From contig CAISPV010000034.1 of the NCBI GenBank assembly GCA_903887485.1, forward strand, positions 1-43,794: 43,794 bases of DNA. Reading direction: 5' to 3'. Of the stretch, positions 1-9,922 are shown piece after piece. Made by a program: the position numbers and the translations under genes. Within the stretch, counting starts at the first letter, position 1. Every line of letters begins with the position of its first letter. Source of the DNA: an uncultured Desulfobulbaceae bacterium. Its GTDB lineage: Bacteria; Desulfobacterota; Desulfobulbia; Desulfobulbales; Desulfocapsaceae. The notes under the pieces are model-generated. The model did no database searches and was not told the DNA's origin. It saw nothing but the letters and a program-made list of their open reading frames with translations.

Positions 1-92
1 CTCTTGAAGATCACTTGTCAGCATCATTATTAAAAATGGAACAAAACCATCAGTTGGTGCATTCTATAGTCGCTTGGCCTTGGATAATAAAT

Positions 93-713
93 TCACTTTA
101 GATTTAGAAATGGAATAAGATGTTCAAAATGGCTTGCCGCCATCTCTCTCTCCCCTGTACTTTTGGGGCCAATAAGAGCATGGGTGGTAATCCGATTCAA
201 GGGGTCAAACATCTGAGAGAGATACTGGCCATGTGAACAGGAGCGCCTTGCCGAGGATTCTATGCGCCAAAATGTTGTAATCTCAGGATGGTCCGGCAAT
301 TTAATTGTGGAACCGTCCACGGCTTTCAAAAAGAATCCGTGCCAGGTTTTGGGGGAAAAGTTTTGGTTAAAATATGTGATGGACTGTTCATTGATGGCGG
401 TAAGCGCCTGATATTTAAGTTTCTTTCTGGCCTTACATAAAGCGGCCTTGGAAACAACTTTTTTAGCAATCACAGAATCAGAAAGGGCCTTGAAGAACTT
501 GTTGAGTTCTGCTTGGTAGGAACTTTTGAGGAAATTACAATAGAAGAGAACGAGGATAACAAAAGGCAATTTTCTCTGCCTGCAAAATTCGGTGTTTTTT
601 TGTCGGCTTTGTTCGAGAAACTCCTGAGAAGAAATAAAAGTTTTAAGAAAATCAAGCAGATTGGCACAGGTTTTGGGAAGCAGGTTCCATGCCAGTTTAA
701 CAATTCTTTTCAA
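93..713 (-). pseudogene. IS4-type transposase, N-terminal fragment
   Basis: The 206-residue product reads as the N-terminal half of an IS4-family DDE transposase. It has a basic helical N-terminal region (about 1-110) and the first catalytic Asp in a DGSTIKLPD motif (residues 133-141), as in IS4 transposases. Such enzymes usually run to 350-450 residues with two more acidic residues, so this copy is cut short by a TGA at 93-95. Past that stop, another frame stays open to the window edge for about 30 codons, but I could not recognise a transposase C-terminus there. It is a frameshifted or truncated relic, or is interrupted at the window edge. No clear terminal inverted repeat was found. The AT-rich composition differs from the housekeeping genes downstream. 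Confidence 0.75.
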
Positions 714-720
714 GAAAATT

Positions 721-1011
721 AGCCATTCTGTCCTCCTTTGAAAAATGGCTTGTTACAATTAAACAGCATGGCTATATATAACATGAACATGCTGTAATTA
801 CAATAAGTTGATTTGTTTTTGAGGTGTTAAGTTAATGACATTGTATTATAAAAGTCATTTTTCTGCAAAACGTGTATTGCGAAATATATTACTATTTCAA
901 TATGTTACAATATATTTTTTCTCACAGCTTAACGCATTGATTTCACATTATATTTTTGACGAGCAGGCTGGGCCTGTTTAATTCTAACGCTGCCGGTTTT
1001 ATGAAAGCGGG
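721..1011. other. AT-rich noncoding stretch with an inverted repeat
   Basis: This gap lies between the divergent transposase remnant and the YkgJ-type gene. It holds an imperfect inverted repeat (757-770 against 788-799, AATTAAACAGCATG facing CATGCTGTAATT), which could be an insertion-element edge or an operator. No convincing sigma70 promoter stands out, although one must serve the downstream gene. Confidence 0.35.
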
Positions 1012-1824
1012 ATGAAAGAACGGGAAACTTCAGTTATCAATGATACTTTGATTAAAAAGATGAACAGCAATAAAGAATTTCCTGAGGGCATGGTACCATT
1101 GGGGACAGAAAAATTTCAGTTTTCATGTCATGCCGGGGTTGAATGTTTCATGTCCTGTTGTAAAAATGTAGATATGTTTCTCTATCCTTATGACATTGTT
1201 CGTTTAAAAAATTGTTTGCGGATAGATTCCGAGACGTTTATGCGTCAGCATACACGACTTGTTAAGGGAACCAATCCGTATTTCCCTGCTGTTATGTTGA
1301 AGCTCAATGATGATGTAGAGAAATCCTGTTCCTTTCTGGGAGAAAGTGGGTGTTCAGTGTATCATGACCGGCCATCTTCTTGTCGGACATATCCGCTTGA
1401 GCGAGCAGTAGATCGAACGCTAGCTCAAGGTCGTAGCCAGGATTATTATTTTTTAACGGATCATGGTTACTGCTTGGGTCATCAGGAAAATAATTTTTAT
1501 TCTGTTACACAATGGATACGAGAGCAGAACCTTGACGAATATAACAGAATGAATGATCGTTGGGCTGTGATTGACACCCTCTTTTCGACGAATCCTTGGA
1601 GAGGTGAGGGGAGTGGTGGGCCTAAACAACAAATGGCATTTATGGTTTGTTATGATGTTGATGGCTTCAGGAAATTTGCGCTTAGGGAACAGATATTTGA
1701 TCAATTTCGCCTTTCGAGAGAGCAAAAAAGAAGTGTTCAGACAGATGATGTCGCATTACTGCTTTTTGGTTTTGATTGGTTAAAATTGTTTTTAACCGGG
1801 AATTCGTCTTTAGTGCGGCGCTAA
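1012..1824 (+). CDS. YkgJ family cysteine cluster protein
   Basis: The 270-residue protein has the YkgJ/CxxCxxCC-type layout. An early cluster, C-x5-C-x3-CC (about residues 39-51, with FMSCC at its end), is followed by a second set with CSFLGESGCSVY and RPSSCRTYP. In this family the cysteines are thought to bind a metal or Fe-S cluster; the biochemical role is unknown. After the cysteine core come about 130 residues without a recognised domain. The start at 1012 follows a weak GCGGG; a second ATG at 1060 would remove 16 residues and is possible. The gene stands alone, followed by 334 bases before rpsB. I am confident of the family and cannot name a function. Confidence 0.8.
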   Translation: MKERETSVINDTLIKKMNSNKEFPEGMVPLGTEKFQFSCHAGVECFMSCCKNVDMFLYPYDIVRLKNCLRIDSETFMRQHTRLVKGTNPYFPAVMLKLNDDVEKSCSFLGESGCSVYHDRPSSCRTYPLERAVDRTLAQGRSQDYYFLTDHGYCLGHQENNFYSVTQWIREQNLDEYNRMNDRWAVIDTLFSTNPWRGEGSGGPKQQMAFMVCYDVDGFRKFALREQIFDQFRLSREQKRSVQTDDVALLLFGFDWLKLFLTGNSSLVRR

Positions 1825-2158
1825 ACTTTTTGTATTTTTAGAGAGTCTTGTTTGTGATTTTGATAAGTTGCAAAAAAAAGTCTCTCGTGGTATTAAATAA
1901 TGTTTTGTGATTGTGGATATTTTTTAAGAAAGTTGTATGAGGAGAAGGAAAGTCGTTTCATTTTTACATCAAAATGAAAGTGTCAAGGCAAGTGAGCGGC
2001 GACGTGTTGCACAATGTGTCTGATCAATGAAATGTTTGATTGAGAAATGGAATAAAATACACACACCCCTTTGTGTTCCTGGTGTTACAATGAGCCTTGT
2101 TAAGGGCCAAAAGTAATAAATTTGGGGGTGGAGGTTAAACCAGAAAACGGAGATAAAA
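1825..2158 (+). promoter_or_regulatory. Noncoding leader upstream of rpsB
   Basis: This 334-base gap must hold the promoter and mRNA leader of the rpsB operon. A 9-bp perfect hairpin (1956-1964 with 1971-1979, TTTCATTTT/AAAATGAAA) lies in it without a T-run, so it is more likely leader structure than a terminator. A TAAAAT at about 2052 could be a -10 box, but no -35 sits at proper spacing. S2 operons are often autoregulated through leader RNA; I cannot show that here. A GGAG ribosome site precedes the rpsB ATG. Confidence 0.35.
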
Positions 2159-2932
2159 ATGTCATTTGCTACAGTTAAAGAAATGCTTCAGGCCGGATTG
2201 CATTTTGGTCATCAGACACGTCGTTGGAATCCAAAGATGAAACCTTATATCTATGGGCCACGTAATGGTATCTATATTATTAATCTTGATAAGACCAAAC
2301 GCATGTTTGATTCTGCCTGTGATTTTCTCACCAAGGAAATTGCTCGCGGGGGATCGGTTCTGTTTGTTGGGACGAAAAGGCAGGCTCAGGTCATTGTGCA
2401 AGATGAGGCTAAACGATGTAATATGTATTATGTTGATCATCGTTGGCTTGGTGGAATGATGACTAATTTCCAAACTATTAAAAATAGTGTTGATCGTCTG
2501 AAGTTGATTGAGTCCATGCAGGAAGATGGTTCTATTAATCGTTTTCCTAAAAAAGAAATTGGCCTCATGGAAAAAGAAAGGACGAAGTTGGAGCGTAATG
2601 TTGGCGGTATCAAGAATATGAGAAAATTGCCTACTGTTCTTTTTATCGTTGATCCTAAAAAAGAGTCTATTGCGGTCAGTGAGGCTCAAAAATTGAACAT
2701 CCCTGTTGTTGCCCTTGCTGATACCAACTGTGATCCAGATGGCATCGACTTCATGATTCCTGGTAACGATGATTCCTTGCGCTCACTCAGGCTTGTTGTC
2801 TCTTGTATTGCTGAGGCCGTTCTTGCTGGTCAGGCAAGACTTGATGGTGATGCCGCATCTGATGATGCTTTGGCTGCTGCTATGGGTGATGCTGGTTCGG
2901 AAATGGGACAAATTGTTGAAACTGAACAATAA
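2159..2932 (+). CDS. rpsB: 30S ribosomal protein S2
   Basis: A 257-residue S2 of normal length. The start is canonical ([20 protein letters not shown]), followed by [27 protein letters not shown] and [13 protein letters not shown], all S2 hallmarks. The acidic Ala-rich tail (about residues 225-257) is a variable extension common in this family. S2 binds 16S rRNA helices near the junction of head and body of the small subunit. A GGAG sits upstream of the ATG. A terminator-like hairpin follows, so tsf may be made partly from read-through, the usual rpsB-tsf arrangement. Confidence 0.98.
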   Translation: MSFATVKEMLQAGLHFGHQTRRWNPKMKPYIYGPRNGIYIINLDKTKRMFDSACDFLTKEIARGGSVLFVGTKRQAQVIVQDEAKRCNMYYVDHRWLGGMMTNFQTIKNSVDRLKLIESMQEDGSINRFPKKEIGLMEKERTKLERNVGGIKNMRKLPTVLFIVDPKKESIAVSEAQKLNIPVVALADTNCDPDGIDFMIPGNDDSLRSLRLVVSCIAEAVLAGQARLDGDAASDDALAAAMGDAGSEMGQIVETEQ

Positions 2933-2936
2933 ATAA

Positions 2937-2978
2937 AAAAATGGTTCCTTGGTGGGGACCATTTTTATTGGTTTTTTG
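2937..2978 (+). terminator. Hairpin terminator or attenuator after rpsB
   Basis: A 12-bp stem with one G-U pair (2937-2948 with 2955-2966) closes a 6-base loop and is followed by a T-rich tract. It starts four bases after the rpsB stop codon. It probably ends part of the rpsB transcript and lowers tsf expression relative to rpsB. Confidence 0.7.
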
Positions 2979-3110
2979 AAGGGGCTGTCTCTTGACTGCC
3001 CCTTTGCTTTATCAGACATGGGTGTTTGTATCCCCTGTGTCTCTGGGATTTTGTTTTGTTAATAATGAAATTGGAATAATGCTTCAAGATTGAATATAAG
3101 GAGGTTTATA

Positions 3111-3704
3111 GTGAACATTACAAGTCAGATGGTAAAAGACCTGCGTGATAAAACAGGTGCCGGAATGATGGATTGCAAAAAGGCCTTGAGCGAGAATGCT
3201 GGTGATATGGAAAAGGCCATTGATTTCTTGCGTCAGAAGGGACTTGCGGTTGCCGCTAAACGAGCTGGACGTGCTACCAGCGAAGGTGTTATTGAAACCT
3301 ATATCCATGCCGGTGGTAAATTGGGGGTTATGGTAGAATTGAACTGCGAAACCGATTTTGTTGCTAAAACCGATGACTTTCGCGAGTTTGCCCGTGATGT
3401 TGCCATGCATGTTGCCGCTGCCAATCCTGTTTCTCTGAGTAGAGAACAGGTGCCGGCAGATATCGTGGAAAGAGAACGTCAGATTTATGTGCAGCAGGCC
3501 CTTGATTCTGGAAAACCCGCAAATATTGTTGAAAAAATGGTTGTGGGTAAGATTGATCGCTATCTTTCAGAAATTTGTTTGCTTGAACAGCAATTTGTGA
3601 AGAATCCAGAGAAGAGTATTCAGGATATGTTGACTGAGCTTATTGGGAAAATGGGAGAAAATGTTTCTATCAGGCGTTTTGTTCGTTTTCAAGTTGGTGT
3701 ATAA
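3111..3704 (+). CDS. tsf: Translation elongation factor Ts
   Basis: EF-Ts exchanges GDP for GTP on EF-Tu. The N-terminal UBA-like domain (MVKDLRDKTGAGMMDCKKAL) and the core motif LGVMVELNCETDFVAKTDDF are diagnostic. I place the start at GTG 3111 because an AAGGAGG box lies six bases upstream and the next residues match the family start. A longer reading from TTG 3090 would begin upstream of that ribosome site. The product is 197 residues, a short-form EF-Ts lacking much of the C-terminal region of the roughly 280-residue E. coli protein, a form seen in many deltaproteobacterial and thermophile lineages. The gene lies between rpsB and pyrH in the classic order. Confidence 0.97.
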   Translation: MNITSQMVKDLRDKTGAGMMDCKKALSENAGDMEKAIDFLRQKGLAVAAKRAGRATSEGVIETYIHAGGKLGVMVELNCETDFVAKTDDFREFARDVAMHVAAANPVSLSREQVPADIVERERQIYVQQALDSGKPANIVEKMVVGKIDRYLSEICLLEQQFVKNPEKSIQDMLTELIGKMGENVSIRRFVRFQVGV

Positions 3705-3720
3705 GTAGTCAGTTGTACTG

Positions 3721-3752
3721 TGATCAATAAAAGTTTTGTCTTTTATTGATCA
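3721..3752 (+). terminator. Perfect 13-bp hairpin between tsf and pyrH
   Basis: A perfect 13-bp stem (3721-3733 with 3740-3752, TGATCAATAAAAG) closes a 6-base loop. The downstream tract (GCTTCCTTTTGG) is only mildly T-rich, so it may be a weak terminator, an attenuator or an mRNA processing or stability element. Confidence 0.5.
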
Positions 3753-3845
3753 GCTTCCTTTTGGATAATGGCCTTGATCTTTTTAAGGTCTGTTTTTTCC
3801 TCCCATGTCTCTTCGTGCATTTATTGGAATGCAAAGGTACTCATC

Positions 3846-4559
3846 ATGCAGATACACTATAAAAGAATTTTGCTGAAACTGAGTGGTGAGGCCCTGATGG
3901 GTGAAGATGCCTTTGGTATTAATACAAGTGTTATTAGTTATGTGGCGGGTGAGATAAAAGAACTTGTGTCACTAGGGGTTGAGCCTGGGGTGGTGATTGG
4001 TGCTGGCAATATTTTTAGGGGTGTTGCCGGGGCAAGCAAGGGAATGGATCGGAGCACGGCTGATAATATGGGAATGTTGGCAACGGTTATTAATAGTTTG
4101 GCCCTGCAGGATGCCCTCGAGAGGGTTGGGGTTGTTACCAGAGTAATGTCGGCCATTCCCATGCCGTCAGTTTGTGAATCATATATCAGACGCAGGGCCA
4201 CCCGGCATCTTGAGAAAGGTCGGGTGGTTATTTTTGCTGGAGGTACTGGTAATCCTTATTTTACTACAGATTCAGCAGGTGTGCTCAGGGCCTTGGAGAT
4301 TGATGCTGATATTGTGATCAAGGCCACCAAGGTCGATGGTATCTATGATAAAGATCCGGTTGGATCATCTGATGCTGTTAAATTTGACCGTTTGACTTAT
4401 GATGATGTGTTGCAGAAGGGGTTGCGGGTTATGGATGCTGCCGGTATTGCCCTGGCTCGAGATGATAAAAAACCAATTTTGGTGTTGAATATGAATAAAC
4501 CAGGGAATATCCTGAAGGCCATTTGTGGAGAACAAGTAGGAACCTTGGTTACAGTTTGA
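3846..4559 (+). CDS. pyrH: UMP kinase (uridylate kinase)
   Basis: This is the bacterial hexameric UMP kinase of the amino-acid-kinase fold, phosphorylating UMP to UDP with ATP for nucleic acid and sugar-nucleotide synthesis. Recognised segments are [14 protein letters not shown] at the N-terminus, IGAGNIFRG, the [15 protein letters not shown] helix, [16 protein letters not shown], and the ATP-site region [13 protein letters not shown]. The ATG at 3846 gives the normal 237-residue length; an in-frame upstream extension to 3768 has no family resemblance. An AAAGG precedes the chosen start. It lies between tsf and frr as in most bacteria. Confidence 0.97.
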   Translation: MQIHYKRILLKLSGEALMGEDAFGINTSVISYVAGEIKELVSLGVEPGVVIGAGNIFRGVAGASKGMDRSTADNMGMLATVINSLALQDALERVGVVTRVMSAIPMPSVCESYIRRRATRHLEKGRVVIFAGGTGNPYFTTDSAGVLRALEIDADIVIKATKVDGIYDKDPVGSSDAVKFDRLTYDDVLQKGLRVMDAAGIALARDDKKPILVLNMNKPGNILKAICGEQVGTLVTV

Positions 4560-4607
4560 GCTGATATCGGAGTAAGTATCAAGCGATATTATGCGGGAGA
4601 AAAGCTG

Positions 4608-5162
4608 ATGAGTGATGTGTTAGTGGAAATGGATGACAAGATAGAAAAAAGCATCGAGGCCTTGAGGCATGAGCTGTCAAAAGTGCGTACGGGTCGAGCC
4701 TCTCTCGCTTTGCTGGAAGGGATTTCGGTGAATGCGTATGGCAGTGTCATGCCTTTGAATCAAGTTGGTTCCATGACCATCCCTGAAAGTCGCATGATTG
4801 TTATCGCTCCCTGGGATCCTCAGATGCTGCCCGCAATCGAAAAAGCCATTCTCAAGTCTGATGTTGGCTTGACACCGGCTAATGATGGTAAGATGATTCG
4901 TCTTTCTATCCCGCAGCTTACCGAGGAACGAAGGAAGGATCTGGTTAAACTGGTCAAGAAGATTGCTGAAGAAATTCGTGTTGCTGTTCGCAATATTCGT
5001 CGTGAGGCTATTGAAGTTCTGAAAAAAAAGAAAAAAGATAAAGAAATATCTGAAGATGACCTGTTTAAGTTTCAGGACGAGGCTCAACAGAAGACAGATG
5101 TTTCTATGAAATTAATTGATACGATTACCGCTGCCAAGGAAAAAGAGGTGTTGGAGGTGTAG
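4608..5162 (+). CDS. frr: Ribosome recycling factor
   Basis: RRF splits post-termination ribosomes together with EF-G. The 184-residue product has the expected length and typical motifs: MSKxxEAL-like LRHELSKVRTGRASLALL near the N-terminus, the hinge-flanking PLNQVGSMTIPESRM, and the long C-terminal helical arm with LTEERRKDLVKLVKK and VRNIRREA. GGGAG precedes the ATG. It is 48 bases downstream of pyrH on the same strand. Confidence 0.97.
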   Translation: MSDVLVEMDDKIEKSIEALRHELSKVRTGRASLALLEGISVNAYGSVMPLNQVGSMTIPESRMIVIAPWDPQMLPAIEKAILKSDVGLTPANDGKMIRLSIPQLTEERRKDLVKLVKKIAEEIRVAVRNIRREAIEVLKKKKKDKEISEDDLFKFQDEAQQKTDVSMKLIDTITAAKEKEVLEV

Positions 5163-5271
5163 TTGCTGGAATATCCAATGGTAAAAGGATGAATGTCCTT
5201 TTTGCTGATTTCTACCGCGTTCTGTCGTCTTTTACTGCCATCCTTGTTCCCTCAATGTCTGCTGATTTTTT

Positions 5272-6018
5272 ATGTCTCAACGTCCAGTTATTGATCCTGC
5301 TCGTATTCCTCGTCATGTGGCCATTATTATGGATGGAAATGGCCGCTGGGCCCAGCGACGTCATCAACCGCGTCTTTTTGGACATAAGGCCGGGGTCGAA
5401 TCGGTTCGGAATGTGGTGGAAACTGCCAGGGAGATTGGGGTTGAGATCCTGACCCTGTATGCCTTTTCTTCAGAAAACTGGAAACGGCCCATCAGTGAAG
5501 TCAGTGGCCTGATGTCGTTTTTGAAGTCTTATGTCCAGTCTGAACTGTCCAGGATGTTACAGAATAATATTCGGTTTACCTGTATTGGTGAACTGGAACG
5601 ACTTCCGCTAGAGGTCCGTGAGGTGCTTGATCATGCCAGGGCTGAGACAGCATGTAACGATAAACTGGTTCTGAACCTTGCCTTGAGTTATGGCTCACGC
5701 TCTGAATTGACCAGGGCGATGAGAAAGATTGCGGCTGATTGCATGGCAGGGGATCTCAGTGTCGAAGAAATAGATGAATCGTTAATCAGTAATTATCTGG
5801 ATACCGCCGGGATGGTTGATCCTGACCTGTTGATTCGTACTGGCGGAGAAGCACGGCTGTCAAATTTTTTACTTTGGCAGGCATCTTATAGCGAGATCTA
5901 TTTTACTGATGTGATGTGGCCAGATTTTCGAAGAGATACTTTTCTTCAAGCAATTGCCGATTTCCAGCAACGTGAGCGGCGTTTTGGCATGATCAGCGCT
6001 CAAGTGCATAATGATTAA
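5272..6018 (+). CDS. uppS: Isoprenyl transferase (undecaprenyl diphosphate synthase)
   Basis: A cis-prenyltransferase that builds undecaprenyl diphosphate from FPP and IPP, the lipid carrier for peptidoglycan, O-antigen and L-Ara4N. Conserved region I, RHVAIIMDGNGRWAQRR (catalytic Asp in MDGNGRW), is intact, followed by TLYAFSSENWKRP and the C-terminal DLLIRTGGEARLSNFLLWQ. The family usually reads GGExRxSNFLLWQ, so the site is complete. Length of 248 residues is typical. No good ribosome site is visible before the ATG at 5272, but the N-terminus matches the family. About 108 noncoding bases separate it from frr. Confidence 0.96.
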   Translation: MSQRPVIDPARIPRHVAIIMDGNGRWAQRRHQPRLFGHKAGVESVRNVVETAREIGVEILTLYAFSSENWKRPISEVSGLMSFLKSYVQSELSRMLQNNIRFTCIGELERLPLEVREVLDHARAETACNDKLVLNLALSYGSRSELTRAMRKIAADCMAGDLSVEEIDESLISNYLDTAGMVDPDLLIRTGGEARLSNFLLWQASYSEIYFTDVMWPDFRRDTFLQAIADFQQRERRFGMISAQVHND

Positions 6019-6102
6019 CAGTCGTGCCGGACATCCGGCGCATTCCAGGATGAAGGTTCTGGCCGGATTGACTGCTTCTGGTCTGTGCTTTCAGAAAAAA
6101 AT

Positions 6103-6915
6103 ATGAGTCGATTGATTCCAGGTCTGGCCCTTGCTGCCTGTTGGTTGCTGTTACTTCTTTTTGGCCCTTTTCTGTTGTTTTTTTTGGTTATGGCCCTGGT
6201 GATTTTGATTGGTGCCCAGGAATATGCCAGGATGGCCTTTCCTGGAGAGAGTATCTCTTTCCGAGCTTTTTTTGTCGCACTTGCACTGCTTCCCTCCTTG
6301 TGTGTTGGATTTGTTCCGTCTCTTGGCCTTACTGGTGGTCTCCTCCTTTCTTTTCTTCTGCTGACAACCTATATCCTTTATCGTTACAGCCAGTTGCAGG
6401 ATGCGTTGTTGTTTTTCAGCAGAGCTTTCTTTGGCCTGAGTTATGTCGGATTTTTGGGGGCTCATCTGGTATTGCTCCATCAATTACCTGAGGGCAGCAG
6501 TTGGATTCTGGTGCTTACGGCGATTACTGCCGGCTCGGATTCAGGTGCCTATTACAGCGGTCGAGCCTTAGGGAAACACAAACTTTGTCCACGGGTAAGC
6601 CCCAATAAAACCGTGGAGGGGGCAATTGGCGGGCTGATGGCAGGTGTTGTTGTGGCGGCGCTTATGACCCTGTTGCTGCGCTTGCAAGTGAGCTGGTTTT
6701 TCCTGGTGCCCGCGACAATTCTGCTGACTGGTGTCGGGATTGTTGGGGATCTCACTGAATCAATTATTAAAAGGGCAACGGGGACTAAAGATTCCGGGAC
6801 CCTGTTAGGTGGCCATGGCGGTGTTCTTGATCGGGTGGATTCGCTTCTCTTTGCCGCTCCTGTCCTCTATTATCTGTTGTTTGTCTATCATGGTGTTTCC
6901 GTGGTGAGCCCATGA
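6103..6915 (+). CDS. cdsA: Phosphatidate cytidylyltransferase (CDP-diglyceride synthase)
   Basis: An integral membrane enzyme converting phosphatidic acid and CTP to CDP-diacylglycerol, the branch point of phospholipid synthesis. About seven to eight hydrophobic segments are present. The family signature is intact near the C-terminus: [20 protein letters not shown] followed by GVLDRVDS, with the metal-binding KD and DR-D residues. I chose ATG 6103 (270 residues); an in-frame GTG at 6085 would add six residues, and neither has a strong ribosome site. The stop codon overlaps the dxr start by four bases, indicating translational coupling. Confidence 0.95.
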   Translation: MSRLIPGLALAACWLLLLLFGPFLLFFLVMALVILIGAQEYARMAFPGESISFRAFFVALALLPSLCVGFVPSLGLTGGLLLSFLLLTTYILYRYSQLQDALLFFSRAFFGLSYVGFLGAHLVLLHQLPEGSSWILVLTAITAGSDSGAYYSGRALGKHKLCPRVSPNKTVEGAIGGLMAGVVVAALMTLLLRLQVSWFFLVPATILLTGVGIVGDLTESIIKRATGTKDSGTLLGGHGGVLDRVDSLLFAAPVLYYLLFVYHGVSVVSP

Positions 6916-8075
6916 AGACCCTGGCACTTTTGGGATCGACCGGTTCCATTGGCACGGGGGTGCTTGATGTAGTCCGGCAGTTTTCTGGTCAGTATACGAT
7001 AGTCGGGCTTGCAGCCGGTAGGAATGTTGATCTGTTAAGCCGACAGGTATTGGAATTTTCCCCAGAACTGGTTTCCGTGCTTGATGAAGAACATGCCGGT
7101 TTACTCAAGGCTCTTTTGCCAGCGAGCTACCATGGACGGATTGTGTGGGGAACAGAGGGTACTGTTCAGGTGGCAACCCTTGATTCAGCGGCCATGACCA
7201 TTTCGGCCATTGTCGGTGCCGCTGGATTGCTGCCGACTCTGGCTGCAATCGAGGCGGGGAAAGACATCGGGCTTGCCAACAAGGAAACTCTGGTCATGGC
7301 CGGCAAACTGGTTATGTCGGCTGCCAGGCGCAAGGGAATTCAGCTCTTGCCTGTGGACTCGGAGCACAGTGCTATTTTTCAGGCTCTGGAGGCTGGGCGT
7401 AAGGAGGATGTGGCCAAGATTATCCTTACTGCCTCTGGTGGCCCGTTTCTGCATAAAAAAGCAGAGGAACTCCAGCAGGTCACCCCCGATCAGGCCCTTG
7501 CCCATCCAAACTGGAGTATGGGGAGAAAGATTTCTATCGACTCTGCAACCCTGATGAACAAAGGACTTGAAGTCATTGAGGCCAGATGGCTCTTTGATGT
7601 TTCGGTTGACTCTATCGAGGTAGTCGTGCATCCGCAATCTATCGTTCATTCCCTGGTGGAATTTCAGGATGGCTCGGTTGTGGCCCAACTGGGGATTCCG
7701 GACATGCGGATCCCTATTGCCTATGCCCTTTCCTATCCTAAACGGCTGCCTCTGGCCCTTAAGCCTCTGCAACTTTCCCAATGTGGAAATCTGCAATTCC
7801 TGGATCCCGATTATGCCCGTTTTCCGGCCCTGGCCTTGGCCTTTGATGCCCTGCGGCAGGGGGGCGTGATGCCCGCGGTCCTGAATGCTGCTAATGAAGT
7901 GGCGGTAGAGGCCTTTCTTGCTGGCAGGCTTCCCTTTCCTGGCATTGTTGCAACTGTTGCCAAAGTTCTGGAGAAGGTGCATGGCGGCAGTGAAGATTCT
8001 TTAGCAGATATTCTGGCCGCAGATACCAACGCCCGAACCGAGGCCGAACGCCTTGTTTCTCAATTCAACCAATAA
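6912..8075 (+). CDS. dxr: 1-deoxy-D-xylulose-5-phosphate reductoisomerase
   Basis: The second MEP-pathway enzyme, which rearranges and reduces DXP to MEP with NADPH. The N-terminal NADPH loop [15 protein letters not shown], the [13 protein letters not shown] segment, the metal-site [13 protein letters not shown], the substrate-loop LTASGGPF, and [20 protein letters not shown] with GLEVIEA are all complete. The 387 residues match the family. ATG overlaps the cdsA TGA by four bases, and rseP begins 15 bases downstream, the common dxr-rseP pairing. With ispG nearby, it supplies isoprenoid precursors for UppS. Confidence 0.97.
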   Translation: MKTLALLGSTGSIGTGVLDVVRQFSGQYTIVGLAAGRNVDLLSRQVLEFSPELVSVLDEEHAGLLKALLPASYHGRIVWGTEGTVQVATLDSAAMTISAIVGAAGLLPTLAAIEAGKDIGLANKETLVMAGKLVMSAARRKGIQLLPVDSEHSAIFQALEAGRKEDVAKIILTASGGPFLHKKAEELQQVTPDQALAHPNWSMGRKISIDSATLMNKGLEVIEARWLFDVSVDSIEVVVHPQSIVHSLVEFQDGSVVAQLGIPDMRIPIAYALSYPKRLPLALKPLQLSQCGNLQFLDPDYARFPALALAFDALRQGGVMPAVLNAANEVAVEAFLAGRLPFPGIVATVAKVLEKVHGGSEDSLADILAADTNARTEAERLVSQFNQ

Positions 8076-8090
8076 GGAACTGTTCCTGCA

Positions 8091-9167
8091 ATGAATACTG
8101 TGGTCTCTTTTATTATTGTCCTTGGCCTGCTGATTTTTGTCCATGAGCTCGGTCATTTTCTCTTTGCCAAGTTGTTCAAAGTAAAGGTGCTCAAATTCTC
8201 TCTGGGGTTTGGCCCGAAACTCATTGGCAAAACCTATGGTGAGACGGAATATCTGATCAGCGCCTTTCCGCTCGGTGGATATGTGAAGATGTTAGGGGAA
8301 AATCCGGATGAACAGGATGTCGCCAATGACGATCAGCATGGCTCTTTTGCCCATAAGTCGGTGTGGAAACGTTTTTTTATAGTCCTGGCCGGTCCGATAT
8401 TTAACCTGTTGTTTACCTTGGTCTTGTTTTGTGGTCTCTTTATTGCTGTCGGTGTTCCTGACGCCAAGGATACGACCGCCATCGGCCAGGTGAGCCAGAA
8501 ATCACCGGCAGCACAAGCGGGTCTTCTGGTCGGGGATACCATTGAACAGATCAATGGCCATCCCATGACTGGGTGGCTTGATGTTTTGAGCGGTGTCAAG
8601 GAGAGTGGCGGAAAACCGCTCACCATCCTGATCAAACGCGGGACGGAACAGATCAGTGTTATCGTTACCCCGGCCATTGACAGCGTGAAAAATGTCTTTG
8701 GCGAGGTCACCGAGAAGCGCTATATGATCGGGGTGGTCAAGGCCGAGGCCGTGGTGTATGAGAAGGTTGGGGTGGTTGCGGCCATCCAGGCTGCATTCGC
8801 CCAGACCTGGATGTATATCTCGTTGACCGTCATGGGATTTGTGAAGATCATTCAGCGGGTGGTCCCGATGTCGGAACTTGGCGGTCCTATTCTCATTGCC
8901 CAGCTTGCCGGGCAGCAGATGGCCGCGGGCTGGATTCATCTGGTCTTTTTTATGGGGCTGCTCAGTGTTAACCTAGGCATCCTGAATCTGTTGCCCGTGC
9001 CCGTGCTGGATGGCGGTCATCTCATGTTCCTGGGTATAGAGGCGGTGCGGCGTAAGCCTGTGTCCGAACGGGTACAGATAGTTGCCCAGCAGATTGGTAT
9101 GGCCCTACTCGGCTCGCTCATGCTTTTTGTCTTCTATAATGATCTGTTCCGGATATTTACCAAATGA
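8091..9167 (+). CDS. rseP: Site-2 intramembrane zinc protease RseP
   Basis: An inner-membrane zinc metalloprotease that cleaves transmembrane substrates, classically anti-sigma factor RseA after first-site cleavage. The first membrane helix carries HELGH (residues 18-22), a single PDZ domain lies in the middle (about 120-200, with SPAAQAGLLVGDTIEQING), and the C-terminal helix has NLLPVPVLDGGHL, whose LDG Asp is the third zinc ligand. At 358 residues it is the one-PDZ form rather than the two-PDZ E. coli form of about 450. An anti-sigma partner is not in the window. Confidence 0.95.
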   Translation: MNTVVSFIIVLGLLIFVHELGHFLFAKLFKVKVLKFSLGFGPKLIGKTYGETEYLISAFPLGGYVKMLGENPDEQDVANDDQHGSFAHKSVWKRFFIVLAGPIFNLLFTLVLFCGLFIAVGVPDAKDTTAIGQVSQKSPAAQAGLLVGDTIEQINGHPMTGWLDVLSGVKESGGKPLTILIKRGTEQISVIVTPAIDSVKNVFGEVTEKRYMIGVVKAEAVVYEKVGVVAAIQAAFAQTWMYISLTVMGFVKIIQRVVPMSELGGPILIAQLAGQQMAAGWIHLVFFMGLLSVNLGILNLLPVPVLDGGHLMFLGIEAVRRKPVSERVQIVAQQIGMALLGSLMLFVFYNDLFRIFTK

Positions 9168-9883
9168 GCGGTGGTGAGTTGCCCCTGATCCTGTCTCTGG
9201 ACACGGCCAGCAGTTGCAGTTCAGTGGCCTTGACTCGTGGCAGTGTGACTGACGGACAGGTGCTGGCCTCACTTTCCTTGAACAGCAATATAACCCACTC
9301 CCGGCGTCTGCTGACTGCCATTGACTGGTTGCTGGCCGAGACTGAAACGGATTGGCAGGCCGTCGCCGGCCTTGCTGTCAGTCTTGGTCCTGGGAGCTTT
9401 ACCGGGCTGCGTATCGGTATGGCTACGGTCAAGGGATTGGCCACAGCCATTCATAAGCCTTTACTGGGAGTCTCGTCCCTTGATGCCCTGGCCCTTAACT
9501 GTGCCGGTGAGAAATTGATCTGTGCTGTACTTGATGCCCGCAAAAAAGAGGTCTATACTTGCTTTTATCGTTCTGATCTGCAGGGGGTTCCCCGCCGGAT
9601 GGGCGCGATTCGGGTGGTTACCCCGCAGAGCTTAGTCGCTGATATTGAGCAACCCGTGTTGTTTGTCGGTGATGCCGTCATGGTCTATGGAGATTTCTGG
9701 CAGGAATCTCTTGGTGTGAGGTTTGTAAGTGCCCCCAGGACGCTGCATTATCCGAGCGCGAGTGCCATTGGTCTGCTGGCAGGTGAGATGCTGCAACAAG
9801 ATCAGTGTTTGGAGCTTACCACGGTAGCACCTTTGTATGTGCGGGCATCAGATGCGGAGTTGAGCTTGGGGATTGGGAAATAA
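9164..9883 (+). CDS. tsaB: tRNA threonylcarbamoyladenosine synthesis protein TsaB
   Basis: TsaB is the scaffold partner of TsaD in making t6A37 on ANN-reading tRNAs. The N-terminus ILSLDTASSCSSVAL and the motif SLGPGSFTGLRIGMATVKGL are the family signature in the ASKHA fold; 239 residues is the usual size. The start overlaps the rseP stop by four bases, so the two are probably translationally coupled. A later RimI-like acetyltransferase, sometimes fused or adjacent in other genomes, is not seen here. Confidence 0.94.
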   Translation: MSGGELPLILSLDTASSCSSVALTRGSVTDGQVLASLSLNSNITHSRRLLTAIDWLLAETETDWQAVAGLAVSLGPGSFTGLRIGMATVKGLATAIHKPLLGVSSLDALALNCAGEKLICAVLDARKKEVYTCFYRSDLQGVPRRMGAIRVVTPQSLVADIEQPVLFVGDAVMVYGDFWQESLGVRFVSAPRTLHYPSASAIGLLAGEMLQQDQCLELTTVAPLYVRASDAELSLGIGK

Positions 9884-9922
9884 GCAGGCAGATAAAGAGC
9901 TGAACCAGCAGGGGGCAGGATT

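Noticed and set aside
1-92. Continuation of the transposase in another frame
   Set aside because: A frame stays open to the edge, but I cannot match it to a transposase C-terminus and it is too short to judge.
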